Source: Leptospira kemamanensis (GTDB lineage: Bacteria > Spirochaetota > Leptospiria > Leptospirales > Leptospiraceae). From it: DNA of 64,000 nt. Location: assembly GCF_004769665.1 (NCBI RefSeq), contig NZ_RQGG01000036.1, positions 181,409-245,408 of the forward strand, read 5' to 3'. The notes under the pieces were generated by a model that made no database searches, had not been told where the DNA came from, and saw nothing but the letters and a program-made list of their open reading frames with translations. The translations under genes were made by a program, and so were the position numbers. Of this stretch, positions 46,040 through 55,662 are shown piece after piece (the stretch's first letter is position 1; each line of letters opens with the position of its first letter).

Positions 46040-47464
46040 ATGTTTATCGCAGACTATAGCGCAAAAAATATCTATGATGAGATGTTTTCCAATGAAGGAT
46101 TTCCCCGTAAAAGTTATGATTTTGTGAAAACAAAAATGGAAAGTTTAGGTGGGATAGAACTTCTGAAACGGAGCAGTTCCGCCGAACGAGCATTAATGTC
46201 CCTTGGGATCACCTTTACTTTGTATGGTGATGGTGGCGAACAAGAACGAATTATGCCTTTTGATGTGATTCCTAGGATTGTTCCAAGTGAGGAATGGATT
46301 CATATCGAAAAAGGACTGAAACAAAGAATCCTTGCACTGAATTTATTTTTAAATGATATATATGGAGAACAAAAGATCCTAAAGGATAAAATCATTCCAT
46401 TGGATATCATTCAATCTAGTACGGGTTACCTCAAACAGTGTATTGGATTAAAACCTCCAAAAGATATTTGGATTCATATTACAGGAACTGACCTAGTCAG
46501 AGATGGGGCGGGTGCTTTCCATGTTTTGGAAGATAACTTACGTTGCCCTTCAGGTGTGTCTTACGTATTGGAAAATCGCGAAGTGATGAAACGCACTTTC
46601 CCGGAACTTTTTGAAAAGTTAAATATCCGCCAAGTGTATGATTATCCTTATCATTTACGATCGATGTTAGAAAATCTAACAGACGCACAGGATCCTGTGA
46701 TTGCTGTATGGACACCTGGTGTCTATAACTCTGCCTATTACGAACATAGTTTTTTAGCACAAAAAATGGGTGTGTATTTGGTGGAAGGATCAGACCTCGT
46801 TGTGGAAAACCATAAGGTATACATGAAAACTACAAAGGGTCTTCGGAAAGTAGATGTTATCTACAGAAGGATAGATGATACCTTTATGGATCCATCCAGT
46901 TTTCGTGAAGATTCTTTACTTGGTGTGAAAGGTATCTTTGATGCTTACAAACGAGGAAATGTTGCTCTAGCCAATGCACCAGGAACAGGTGTCGCAGACG
47001 ATAAGGTAATTTATTCTTATGTGCCAAAGATCATCAAATATTACTTAGGTGAAGATTCGATCATTCCTAATGTTCCTACTTATCTTTGCTCAGAAGGTAC
47101 AGATCTAAACTATGTTTTGGATAATATCCATAACTTGGTTGTGAAAGCGGCCAATGGTGCAGGTGGATATGGCATGATCATTGGACCAAAATCTTCCAAA
47201 CAGGAACAAGAAGACTTTAAGGAACTCATCAAAGCGGATCCAAGAAACTATATCGCGCAACCAGTTTTAAATTTATCTACGGTTCCCACTCTAATTTCAG
47301 AAAAAATTGAATCGAGACATGTGGATTTAAGACCGTTCATTTTGTACGGTAAGGATATCTATGTAATGCCAGGTGGTTTAACACGTGTGGCTTTACGAAA
47401 AGGTTCTTTAGTTGTGAATTCATCCCAGGGAGGCGGTTCAAAAGACACCTGGGTTTTAGGGTAA
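46040..47464 (+). CDS. Circularly permuted ATP-grasp protein (COG2308 family)
   Basis: 474 residues. Landmarks of the family: [16 protein letters not shown], an [21 protein letters not shown] segment in two parts, [19 protein letters not shown], and the C-terminal [30 protein letters not shown] (given as landmarks only: [17 protein letters not shown]). ATP-grasp enzymes join a carboxylate to an amine with ATP. First gene of a five-gene operon, 9 bp before the alpha-E gene, preceded by the sigma-54 promoter. A second copy is fused in the gene at 51702. Confidence 0.88.
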   Translation: MFIADYSAKNIYDEMFSNEGFPRKSYDFVKTKMESLGGIELLKRSSSAERALMSLGITFTLYGDGGEQERIMPFDVIPRIVPSEEWIHIEKGLKQRILALNLFLNDIYGEQKILKDKIIPLDIIQSSTGYLKQCIGLKPPKDIWIHITGTDLVRDGAGAFHVLEDNLRCPSGVSYVLENREVMKRTFPELFEKLNIRQVYDYPYHLRSMLENLTDAQDPVIAVWTPGVYNSAYYEHSFLAQKMGVYLVEGSDLVVENHKVYMKTTKGLRKVDVIYRRIDDTFMDPSSFREDSLLGVKGIFDAYKRGNVALANAPGTGVADDKVIYSYVPKIIKYYLGEDSIIPNVPTYLCSEGTDLNYVLDNIHNLVVKAANGAGGYGMIIGPKSSKQEQEDFKELIKADPRNYIAQPVLNLSTVPTLISEKIESRHVDLRPFILYGKDIYVMPGGLTRVALRKGSLVVNSSQGGGSKDTWVLG

Positions 47465-47473
47465 GGTGTTTTT

Positions 47474-48442
47474 ATGTTAAGCCGAGTTGCCGAATCTGTT
47501 TTTTGGATGAACCGCTACATTGAAAGAGCGGAGAACTATTCCCGTTTTATCGATGTCAATCATCAGTTGTCATTGGATTTGAATGAAGAAGTTCCAAACC
47601 AATGGTTACCACTAGTGCATACAACTGGGGATTATGAATTGTTTGCGAAAAAATATTCAGATCCAACACCGGTGAATGTGATTCGATTTATGACTTTTGA
47701 TGAAGAGAATCCAAATTCCATTTTTCAATGTTTATCGAAAGCACGTGAGAATGCCCGTACCATTCGAGAAAACATCTCTACTTCCATGTGGGAGGTGTTA
47801 AATGAGTTTTATCTTTATGTAAAAAACTATCGTAAACTTTATATGGAGTCCATTGGAGAACATGGTGATACTTTATCCATTGATCTTTCCGATTTCTTAA
47901 GTACGGTTCGCAAAAGTTGCCAAAGTTTTTATGGATGTTCCGATGCGACCATCTCTCATGATGAGGTTTGGAATTTTGCGTTACTTGGTAGATTTTTGGA
48001 ACGAGCTGATAAAACTACTCGGATTCTGGATATGAAATATTTTATCCTTTTACCATCCGTTCATGATGTAGGTTCCACATTAGATTTATTACAATGGCTA
48101 TCGTTATTAAAATCCGCCAGTGCACATGAGATGTACAACCGAAGGTATAAAAAAGTAGATCCAACGGAAATAGCTGAGTTTTTAATCTTAAACGATACTT
48201 TTCCAAGATCGATTATTTTTTGTATCCAAGAGATGCAAGAAGCATTGGAGAAGATATCAGGACTAAAAGAAGGTTTACCTCGTAATTCTGCGCAAGATGC
48301 CACAACCGTGTATCTTAATCGATTACGTTCTGAAAATATCAAATCCATTTTTGACAAAGGATTACACGAATATCTGGATGATATTCAAATTGAACTCAAT
48401 CAAATCGGTTCCAAAATTGTGGAAAGATTTTTTACCAACTAA
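47474..48442 (+). CDS. Alpha-E domain protein (DUF403)
   Basis: 322 residues, mostly helical. The start MLSRVAESVFWMNRYIERAEN is the family signature, and HDEVWNFALLGRFLERADKT is a second one. The family always travels with ATP-grasp/transglutaminase partners and is thought to assist the ligase; no catalytic residue is known. Stop is 2 bp before the next start. Confidence 0.88.
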   Translation: MLSRVAESVFWMNRYIERAENYSRFIDVNHQLSLDLNEEVPNQWLPLVHTTGDYELFAKKYSDPTPVNVIRFMTFDEENPNSIFQCLSKARENARTIRENISTSMWEVLNEFYLYVKNYRKLYMESIGEHGDTLSIDLSDFLSTVRKSCQSFYGCSDATISHDEVWNFALLGRFLERADKTTRILDMKYFILLPSVHDVGSTLDLLQWLSLLKSASAHEMYNRRYKKVDPTEIAEFLILNDTFPRSIIFCIQEMQEALEKISGLKEGLPRNSAQDATTVYLNRLRSENIKSIFDKGLHEYLDDIQIELNQIGSKIVERFFTN

Positions 48443-48444
48443 TT

Positions 48445-51400
48445 ATGAGTATACGAGTTGCCTTAACCCATATCACAACATATCAGTATGACAAATCGAT
48501 TTCGCTTTCTCCGCATGTAATTCGATTACGTCCTGCACCACATACAAAAAATCATATTGTATCGTATTCTTTAAATATTTTACCGGAACAAAAGTTTCTA
48601 AATTGGCAACAAGATCCATTTGGTAACTACCTAGCGCGTTTGGTTTTTCCAGAAAAAACCAATATCTTACAAGTAGCCGTTGACTTGGTAACTGATTTGA
48701 AAGTGATCAATCCCTTTGATTTTTTTGTGGAGGAATATGCTGAAAACTATCCATTTCAATACGATAAAATTTTAAAAAAGGAACTTACTCCTTATCTGAA
48801 GCCAAAAAAACCAGGTAAACTTTTAGCTTCGTATTTAAAAACAATCAATCTCAAAAAAAAGAGAATTATAGAATTTCTCGTAAGTCTAAATGCAAAACTG
48901 TACCATGACATCGGTTATGTGATCAGGATGGAACCTGGGGTTCAATCAACTGAAGTTACACTTTCCAAACGGATGGGCTCTTGCCGTGACTCGGCTTATC
49001 TACTCGTTCAAATTTTACGTCATTTGGGATTTGCTTCCCGTTTTGTATCAGGTTATCTCATTCAATTGAAAGCAGATGTTAAATCATTGGATGGACCTTC
49101 AGGAACAGATGTAGATTTTACAGATCTACATGCATGGGCAGAAGTGTATTTACCTGGAGCAGGTTGGGTAGGACTTGATCCAACGTCAGGACTCTTTACG
49201 GGAGAAGGTCATATACCTCTCGCAGCAACACCAGAACCTGAGTCTGCAGGGCCAATATACGGATTTGCGGAAAAAGCAAAAATGGAATTTTCCTTTTCCA
49301 TGCATGTAGAACGTGTGTTGGAAACACCAAGAGTTACTTTACCCTATTTAGAAGAAGATTGGAATCGCATACTAAAGTTAGGTGATACAATCAATAAAAG
49401 AATCAAAAAAAATGACATACGGTTGACTATCGGTGGTGAGCCAACCTTTGTCTCTACGGAAAACAGAGAAGCGCCTGAATGGAATTTTGATGCACTCGGA
49501 TTTGAAAAGTATTCTAAGTCAGAACAATTGATCAAACGATTGAGTAAACATTTTGCAACAGGTGGATTACTTCAATATGGTCAAGGGAAATGGTATCCTG
49601 GAGAACCATTGCCAAGATGGGCCATGATATCCTATTGGCGAAAAGACAAGGAACCTCTTTGGTCTAATCCACATTTACTAGCAGATGATCGTTATACTGG
49701 ATCAGCTAACTCCGATGATGCTAGAAAATTCATTTCCAGTTTGATCAAGTATTTAAAAGTTTCCAATTCGTCAGTGATTCCTGCTTTTGAGGACAATCTA
49801 TATTATTTATGGCAAGAATCAAGTTTGCCGATAGAAACGGAATCATTGTTAGACGGTTTAGATACTTATAATGAATTAGAACGAAAACGAATTATCAAAA
49901 TATTAGACCAAGGACTTCACAAAGAAGTAGGTTATGTTTTACCATTAGATTTTGATCCATTACAAAAAACATGGATTTCGGATGAATGGAAATTTCGTAG
50001 AGGAAAGATGTATTTAATCCCGGGTGATTCACCAATTGGATTACGTTTACCATTGTTATCTTTAGGTGGAAAATCATATTACACAAATCCAGAAGATCCT
50101 GCTTCTCCAAAACCACCATTACCGAAAGCGAAAGAATTGAGCCAATTCCCTCACGCAATGGCTAGTGTGAGTTATTCTTTAGGGGAATATCATACACGAA
50201 CTGCTTTATGTGTGGAACCTAGAAATGGGAATTTAAGAGTGTTCCTACCTCCTATCCAATCATTAGAAGGTTGGTTACATTTGATTTATGCCATTGAACA
50301 AACTGCCTTGGAAACAGATTTGCCAATCGTGATCGAAGGATATGAAGCACCTAGTGATCCAAGATTAAATCGATTTAAAATTACACCAGATCCAGGTGTG
50401 ATTGAAGTTAATTTTCATCCTTCCAGTCAATTTGAAGAGATTGTTGAAAAAACAAAAATATTATACGATGAATCATACCAACTCAAACTTACTGCGGAAA
50501 AGTTTTTAATTGATGGTAGACATTCGGGAACCGGTGGTGGAAACCATATTACGTTAGGTGGAGAAACTGTTGGTGATAGTCCGTTTTTACGAAAACCTTC
50601 CTTACTTCGGAGTTTAGTATCGTATTGGCAAAATCATCCAGGATTATCCTATTTATTTTCTGGTATGTTTATAGGTCCTACTTCACAATCACCAAGGATT
50701 GATGAAGCAAGAACTGATTCCTTACACGAACTAAAAATTGCATTCCAACAAATTGATTCGAGTCGCAATACACCTCCTTGGTTATTGGATCGATTGCTGC
50801 GAAATATCTTAATCGATGTAACGGGAAATACGCATCGAACTGAAATTTCTATAGATAAGTTATTTGATCCAGGATCTCCTACTGGGCGACTTGGATTGAT
50901 TGAAATGAGAGCATTTGAAATGCCACCTCATTACCAAATGAGTGTTGTCCAACAAGCTTTTATGATGGCGATTGTCTGTAAGTTTTGGGAAGAACCATAC
51001 TTTGGAAATCCTATCAATTGGAATACGGATTTACATGATCGGTTTATGTTACCTTACTTTGTCTATCGTGATTTCAAGGAAGTTATCTTTGATTTACAAA
51101 ACCAAGGTTTTTCGTTTTTATCAAAAGACTTTGATCCATTTTTTGAATTTCGATTCCCGCAATATGGAATTTGTTATTTAGATGGGATGGAAATTGAACT
51201 CAGGATGGCCCTTGAGCCTTGGAATGTGTTAGGTGAAGAGAATACTTCTCAAGGAACATCGAGAGGTGTTGACTCTGCAACGGAACGTGTTCAAGTGAAA
51301 ATCAAAGGTTTTCATCCTGATCGATATAAATTGAGTTGTAATGGTTACGAAGTTCCATTGCAAGCAACTTCTATCCAAAATGAATTTGTGGCGGGTGTTC

Positions 51401-51702
51401 GGTTTAAAGCATGGAATCCTGTTTTCACATTACATCCTCAAATTCCAGCACAACAGTCGTTAGTCTTCGATGTATATGATACTTGGAATCACAGATCTCT
51501 TGGTGGCTGTACTTACCATGTTTCACATCCAGGTGGTCTTTCCTACCAAACCATTCCAATCAATGGTTATGAAGCAGAATCGAGAAGGATTTCACGTTTT
51601 TGGACCCATGGTCACAAAATTGGAAAAAGTTTACCTCCCATCCGTCTGGAAAATAAAGCCTTTCCATGTACGTTGGATTTGAGAATGGTTACTTCTAAGT
51701 AA
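48445..51702 (+). CDS. Transglutaminase-like protease fused to DUF2126 putative amidoligase
   Basis: 1085 residues. N-terminal transglutaminase_N beta domain (RVALTHITTYQYDKSISL), transglutaminase-like core with catalytic Cys180 (MGSCRDSA), His229 (HAW) and Asp245 (GLDPTSG), then DUF2126 from about 320 to the end, with LTIGGEPTFVS and the His-Gly-rich H693-SGTGGGNHITLGGE. DUF2126 is annotated as a putative amidoligase. A single chain would thus both form and cleave amide bonds. No signal peptide, so cytoplasmic. Its stop overlaps the next ATG by 1 bp. Confidence 0.88.
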   Translation: MSIRVALTHITTYQYDKSISLSPHVIRLRPAPHTKNHIVSYSLNILPEQKFLNWQQDPFGNYLARLVFPEKTNILQVAVDLVTDLKVINPFDFFVEEYAENYPFQYDKILKKELTPYLKPKKPGKLLASYLKTINLKKKRIIEFLVSLNAKLYHDIGYVIRMEPGVQSTEVTLSKRMGSCRDSAYLLVQILRHLGFASRFVSGYLIQLKADVKSLDGPSGTDVDFTDLHAWAEVYLPGAGWVGLDPTSGLFTGEGHIPLAATPEPESAGPIYGFAEKAKMEFSFSMHVERVLETPRVTLPYLEEDWNRILKLGDTINKRIKKNDIRLTIGGEPTFVSTENREAPEWNFDALGFEKYSKSEQLIKRLSKHFATGGLLQYGQGKWYPGEPLPRWAMISYWRKDKEPLWSNPHLLADDRYTGSANSDDARKFISSLIKYLKVSNSSVIPAFEDNLYYLWQESSLPIETESLLDGLDTYNELERKRIIKILDQGLHKEVGYVLPLDFDPLQKTWISDEWKFRRGKMYLIPGDSPIGLRLPLLSLGGKSYYTNPEDPASPKPPLPKAKELSQFPHAMASVSYSLGEYHTRTALCVEPRNGNLRVFLPPIQSLEGWLHLIYAIEQTALETDLPIVIEGYEAPSDPRLNRFKITPDPGVIEVNFHPSSQFEEIVEKTKILYDESYQLKLTAEKFLIDGRHSGTGGGNHITLGGETVGDSPFLRKPSLLRSLVSYWQNHPGLSYLFSGMFIGPTSQSPRIDEARTDSLHELKIAFQQIDSSRNTPPWLLDRLLRNILIDVTGNTHRTEISIDKLFDPGSPTGRLGLIEMRAFEMPPHYQMSVVQQAFMMAIVCKFWEEPYFGNPINWNTDLHDRFMLPYFVYRDFKEVIFDLQNQGFSFLSKDFDPFFEFRFPQYGICYLDGMEIELRMALEPWNVLGEENTSQGTSRGVDSATERVQVKIKGFHPDRYKLSCNGYEVPLQATSIQNEFVAGVRFKAWNPVFTLHPQIPAQQSLVFDVYDTWNHRSLGGCTYHVSHPGGLSYQTIPINGYEAESRRISRFWTHGHKIGKSLPPIRLENKAFPCTLDLRMVTSK

Positions 51703-54236
51703 TGATGACGAAAGATCCTTATCATCTCATAGATAATTACAAAACCATTCCTGGTGTGTATGATGAATTGTATGATGCCGATGGCCAAATCCGAAACAAA
51801 TACAAGTTTTTAGTTAAATCCTTCCAAGAGTTAGGACCTGCAGAATTAATCAATCGTAGACGAGATACTGATCGTATTTTACGTGAGAATGGAGTTACAT
51901 ACAACCTATATCAATCGGAACAAAGAGAAGCAAAAGAAAGACCTTGGGAATTGGATCTTTTCCCTCTTGTGATGGAAAGTGAAGAATGGCGAGTTTTAGA
52001 AAGAGGATTAAACCAACGAGCAGATTTATTAGATGCACTCATTCGAGATGTATATTCAAAACGTCGATTGTTGTATGAGAAAAAAATTCCTCCAGAAATT
52101 TTATTCAATGAAACTTCATTTTTACGTGCTTGTGATGGCATGTATGATTCAAACCATTTTTTAGCAAAAAATCCTGCTTTGTTATTCTTTGTTTGTGATT
52201 TGATTCGAGCGGCCGATGGAAATTTTTATGTACTAAATGATCGTGTCCAAGCACCTTCTGGTTCCGGTTATTCCTTAGAAAATCGAATCGTACTTTCTAG
52301 AATTTTTCCAAGTATGTACCGCGATGCGATGGTACATCGAGTTGCAGTTTACTTTCGATCCTTAAGAAAATCGTTAACACAATTATCTGGTGTTAGTGGA
52401 AGAGACCCAGTCATCGTTTTATTAACTCCAGGTCCCTCTAACGAAACCTATTTTGAACATGCATATCTTGCAGGTTATTTGGGATATACTCTTGTCCAAG
52501 GAGAAGACCTTACTGTTCGAAAAAATAAAGTTTATATGAAAACCGTTGAAGGTTTGCAACAAGTAGATTTAATTTTACGCCGAGTTGACGATGATTTTAT
52601 GGATCCATTGGAATTAAGAGGTGATTCCTTGTTAGGTGTTCCAGGGTTATTAGAATCGGTTCGTTCTGGAAATGTCAAAATTGCCAATCCCATCGGAACA
52701 GGTTTTTTAGAAAATCGCGCCCTTTTACCATTTTATGCCGAGTTATGTAGGTTTTACTTAGGTGAGGATTTAATATTGCCAATGGCACCTACCTATTGGT
52801 TGGGAAACAAAGAACATTATCATTTAGTCATTCAAAATCCTGAAAAATATGTATTTAAAACAGTTTCTCGTACAGATGAAGAAACTCCTGTTACGTTTGT
52901 TGAACTCAGTGGACAAAGAAAAGATGTATTTCTAGAGAAGTTACAACATGCACCCAAACGATTCATTGCACAAGAGATGATTGAATCTGCCACTGTTCCA
53001 GTGTTAGGTGAAAATGGATTTCGTCCAGGCCGTGCCATCATGAGGACCTTTGTATCTTCTTCCGGTTCTGGATACCAAACCATGGCTGGTGGACTTGTAA
53101 GGGTATCACCTTCTTTAGATGAATTTTTTATTACGAGCCAAAGGGGAGCGTGGAGTAAAGATTTATGGGTGTTATCAACTGAAACCCAAAAAGAAGAATC
53201 ATTACTGGTTCCAAAATCTGACCAAATTTTAATTTCGCGCAAAAGTTCTGGAGTACCAAGTAGAGTTGCTGACAATTTGTTTTGGTTGGCCCGTTATTTG
53301 GAACGTTCAGAAAACCAAACACGCGTAATCCGAGAGGCTATTTTCAAAATTTTACAAGTTGAAGATGGATATGAAAAAGAATCACTGGAAAATATACTAA
53401 AACTAGTGACTCATGTGACTAATAGTTATCCAGGTTTCGTCGGTGATGATTCTGGGGAACTGTTTGCAAATCCATTTCCTGAATTGCAAAGATTGACTGT
53501 TGATAAAAATATTGTAGGTAGTTTAGGATTTCATTTGAGAAGTTTAGTATTAGCTTCTAAGTCCGTGAGAGATCGCCTTTCTGATGATATGAAAAAGATT
53601 TTACTTCACTTAGAAGACCAATCGAATTATGGCATTGATTCTTATGATCAAATCATTGATTACTTACAAAAAATTATCGTAAATCTCTCTTCATTAACTG
53701 GTCTTTCGTTTGAAAATATGAGTCGAGAGGCAGGTTGGTATTTCTTAAATTTAGGGAGAAGAATTGAACGTTCCATCAATATGATTCTTATGTTACAAGG
53801 AATGATCCAATGGAAAAGTTTTGAAGACAAATCTTCCTTTGAGACTTTTTTACGCATCAGTGATATTCGAATCACTTATAACAGAAGATATTCAGGTAAG
53901 ATCGATCAAGAATCAGTATTGGACATTTTGTTATTTGATATTACCAATCCAAGATCATTGGCATACCAATTAGAACAAATTAATGCGGATCTACAGTTTT
54001 TACCTGGCAAAGACAAAAAGGTTGTTTATTCAGAAGACAGAGCCGCATTACAATTATACACTCATTTTAAAATGAAAGATATTTCCATTTTCTTTGAGTC
54101 AGAAACTCCATTAACATCAGTCTCGATTTGGTTAGAAGAATTACATGGATACTTGAGAGTTTTATCGGATGCTCTCTCCTCACGATACTTCAACTATACA
54201 GAAGAACAAACTCGAATCGGTGATACCAATGGCTGA
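51702..54236 (+). CDS. Circularly permuted ATP-grasp fused to alpha-E domain
   Basis: 844 residues. Residues about 1-490 repeat the ATP-grasp architecture (YDELYDADGQIRNKYK, DRVQAPSGSGYSLENR, AGGLVRVSPSLDEF), and about 505-844 the alpha-E domain (VPSRVADNLFWLARYLERSEN, in parts). It is a fused paralogue of the two separate genes at 46040 and 47474. Starts at the stop of the previous gene. Confidence 0.88.
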   Translation: MMTKDPYHLIDNYKTIPGVYDELYDADGQIRNKYKFLVKSFQELGPAELINRRRDTDRILRENGVTYNLYQSEQREAKERPWELDLFPLVMESEEWRVLERGLNQRADLLDALIRDVYSKRRLLYEKKIPPEILFNETSFLRACDGMYDSNHFLAKNPALLFFVCDLIRAADGNFYVLNDRVQAPSGSGYSLENRIVLSRIFPSMYRDAMVHRVAVYFRSLRKSLTQLSGVSGRDPVIVLLTPGPSNETYFEHAYLAGYLGYTLVQGEDLTVRKNKVYMKTVEGLQQVDLILRRVDDDFMDPLELRGDSLLGVPGLLESVRSGNVKIANPIGTGFLENRALLPFYAELCRFYLGEDLILPMAPTYWLGNKEHYHLVIQNPEKYVFKTVSRTDEETPVTFVELSGQRKDVFLEKLQHAPKRFIAQEMIESATVPVLGENGFRPGRAIMRTFVSSSGSGYQTMAGGLVRVSPSLDEFFITSQRGAWSKDLWVLSTETQKEESLLVPKSDQILISRKSSGVPSRVADNLFWLARYLERSENQTRVIREAIFKILQVEDGYEKESLENILKLVTHVTNSYPGFVGDDSGELFANPFPELQRLTVDKNIVGSLGFHLRSLVLASKSVRDRLSDDMKKILLHLEDQSNYGIDSYDQIIDYLQKIIVNLSSLTGLSFENMSREAGWYFLNLGRRIERSINMILMLQGMIQWKSFEDKSSFETFLRISDIRITYNRRYSGKIDQESVLDILLFDITNPRSLAYQLEQINADLQFLPGKDKKVVYSEDRAALQLYTHFKMKDISIFFESETPLTSVSIWLEELHGYLRVLSDALSSRYFNYTEEQTRIGDTNG

Positions 54237-55110
54237 TTTTCGAGTGATTCATAAAACAAAATATAGTTATGATGATATGGTCGCGTATTGTCATAATATG
54301 GCACATATGTATCCACTTACTACAACTCATCAAGATTGTTATCGTACACATGTCACAGTGAATCCAAAACCAGTAGTGTCTTCCTTTCGAAGAGATTACT
54401 TTGGCAATCAAGTTTTTTTATTTTCGGTCGAGGATCCTCATCGTTTTTTAGAAGTTGTTGTTGAATCAACAGTAAGAACACATCAAAGTTTTGATTTTGA
54501 TTTAACCAAGTCAACACCTTGGGAATTCATTTACCAAATGATTCACGAGTCATCGTTGGATGCCGATTTGCAAGCAATCGAATTCATTCAACCATCACCA
54601 TTTATATCGGCTAAAGCATCTTATTCCGATTTTGCAAAATTGATATTTACTGATAATAAACCTGTGTTTGTTGGAGCTTTAGAGTTAACAAAATATATAT
54701 TTGAGAATTTTAGTTACGATCCTAAAGCAACTACGATCAACACACCTTTAGAACAAGTTTTGTTGGAAAAAAAAGGTGTCTGCCAGGATTTTTCTCATTT
54801 GATGATAGCCGCCTTGCGCTCGTTAAAGATTCCTTGTCGCTATGTGAGTGGTTATTTAGAAACATTCCCACCACCTGGTATTCAGAAATTGCAAGGGAGT
54901 GATGCAACTCATGCTTGGGTTTCTGTTTATTGTCCAACCCTTGGTTGGTTTGATTTTGATCCTACGAATGGCAAATTAATCACGGAAGAATACATCATTA
55001 CAGCCATAGGTCGTGATTATTCGGACGTATCTCCACTCAAAGGAATTCTCTTCGGTGGTGGAAAACACAAATTGAAAGTAGAAGTGGATGTGATCCGCGA
55101 GCAAATATGA
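54229..55110 (+). CDS. Transglutaminase-like cysteine protease
   Basis: 293 residues from ATG 54229, overlapping the previous gene by 8 bp (the open frame starts at 54169). Triad visible: Cys185 (KGVCQDFSH), His228 (DATHAWVSVY) and Asp244 (DFDPTNGK). N-terminal beta domain (DFRVIHKTKYSYDDMV). Probably a peptidase or deamidase acting on the product of the ligases. Last gene of the operon. Cytoplasmic. Confidence 0.9.
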   Translation: MADFRVIHKTKYSYDDMVAYCHNMAHMYPLTTTHQDCYRTHVTVNPKPVVSSFRRDYFGNQVFLFSVEDPHRFLEVVVESTVRTHQSFDFDLTKSTPWEFIYQMIHESSLDADLQAIEFIQPSPFISAKASYSDFAKLIFTDNKPVFVGALELTKYIFENFSYDPKATTINTPLEQVLLEKKGVCQDFSHLMIAALRSLKIPCRYVSGYLETFPPPGIQKLQGSDATHAWVSVYCPTLGWFDFDPTNGKLITEEYIITAIGRDYSDVSPLKGILFGGGKHKLKVEVDVIREQI

Positions 55111-55203
55111 ACTTTTGAGAAGAAAAAAATTCGGATTTGTAAGATCGGTTGTTCTTTTAGGGCAAATGTAATATAGAGGAGACATTGGGTGGCGGGTCTA
55201 GTT

Positions 55204-55225
55204 CCCCTCCCTCAATCGGGTGGGG
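55204..55225. terminator. GC-rich stem-loop between convergent genes
   Basis: CCCC-T-CCC (55204-55211) pairs with GGG-T-GGGG (55218-55225) across a TCAATC-type loop. It lies in a markedly GC-rich 100-bp stretch between the convergent protease and ArsC-like genes and probably ends both transcripts. Confidence 0.55.
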
Positions 55226-55252
55226 ATACCAATATCCATCGTGTACCGCCCC

Positions 55253-55612
55253 CTAAACCCTCTCCCCCCATTCCTCTTCCTTGAACCCCACCAAAAACCA
55301 ACCATCTCCTACGACAAACGGCCTCTTGACTAAATTTCCGTTACTCGAAAGTTCCTTATAAATTTGGTCTTCCGAGAGTTTTCCCAATTTTTCTTTCCAA
55401 TTTCCCTCTCGATAATCCTTTCCAGAGGTATTAAAAAGTTTTTTAATATCACCTAAGTATTGTTTTGCTTTCTTAAGTTCGCTTGTGGAAGGAGGAGTTT
55501 CCCGAATTGGGATTTGTTCAAATTCTACTTTTTTTTTATTTAGATATTTGAGCGCATTTCGACATGTGCTGCAGCCAGAATATTCGTAAACTTTCAGTTT
55601 GGATCGACTCAT
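55253..55612 (-). CDS. ArsC/Spx family thioredoxin-fold protein
   Basis: 119 residues with the redox motif YSGCSTCRNALKYLNKK at the start and LVKRPFVVGDGWFLVGF near the end. The family includes arsenate reductase and regulatory Spx/YffB-type proteins. The lack of adjacent ars genes and the similarity to YffB-like members favour the latter; arsenate reduction is not proven. Divergent from murB. Confidence 0.85.
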   Translation of the reverse strand: MSRSKLKVYEYSGCSTCRNALKYLNKKKVEFEQIPIRETPPSTSELKKAKQYLGDIKKLFNTSGKDYREGNWKEKLGKLSEDQIYKELSSNGNLVKRPFVVGDGWFLVGFKEEEWGERV

Positions 55613-55662
55613 AAAACAGATTTTCTTACTTACGATTTTTGCGGAAACTTTTTATTGGAACT

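Noticed and set aside
55253..55612. Arsenate resistance gene
   Set aside because: Only the general ArsC/Spx fold is seen; no arsenite pump or ArsR regulator nearby.
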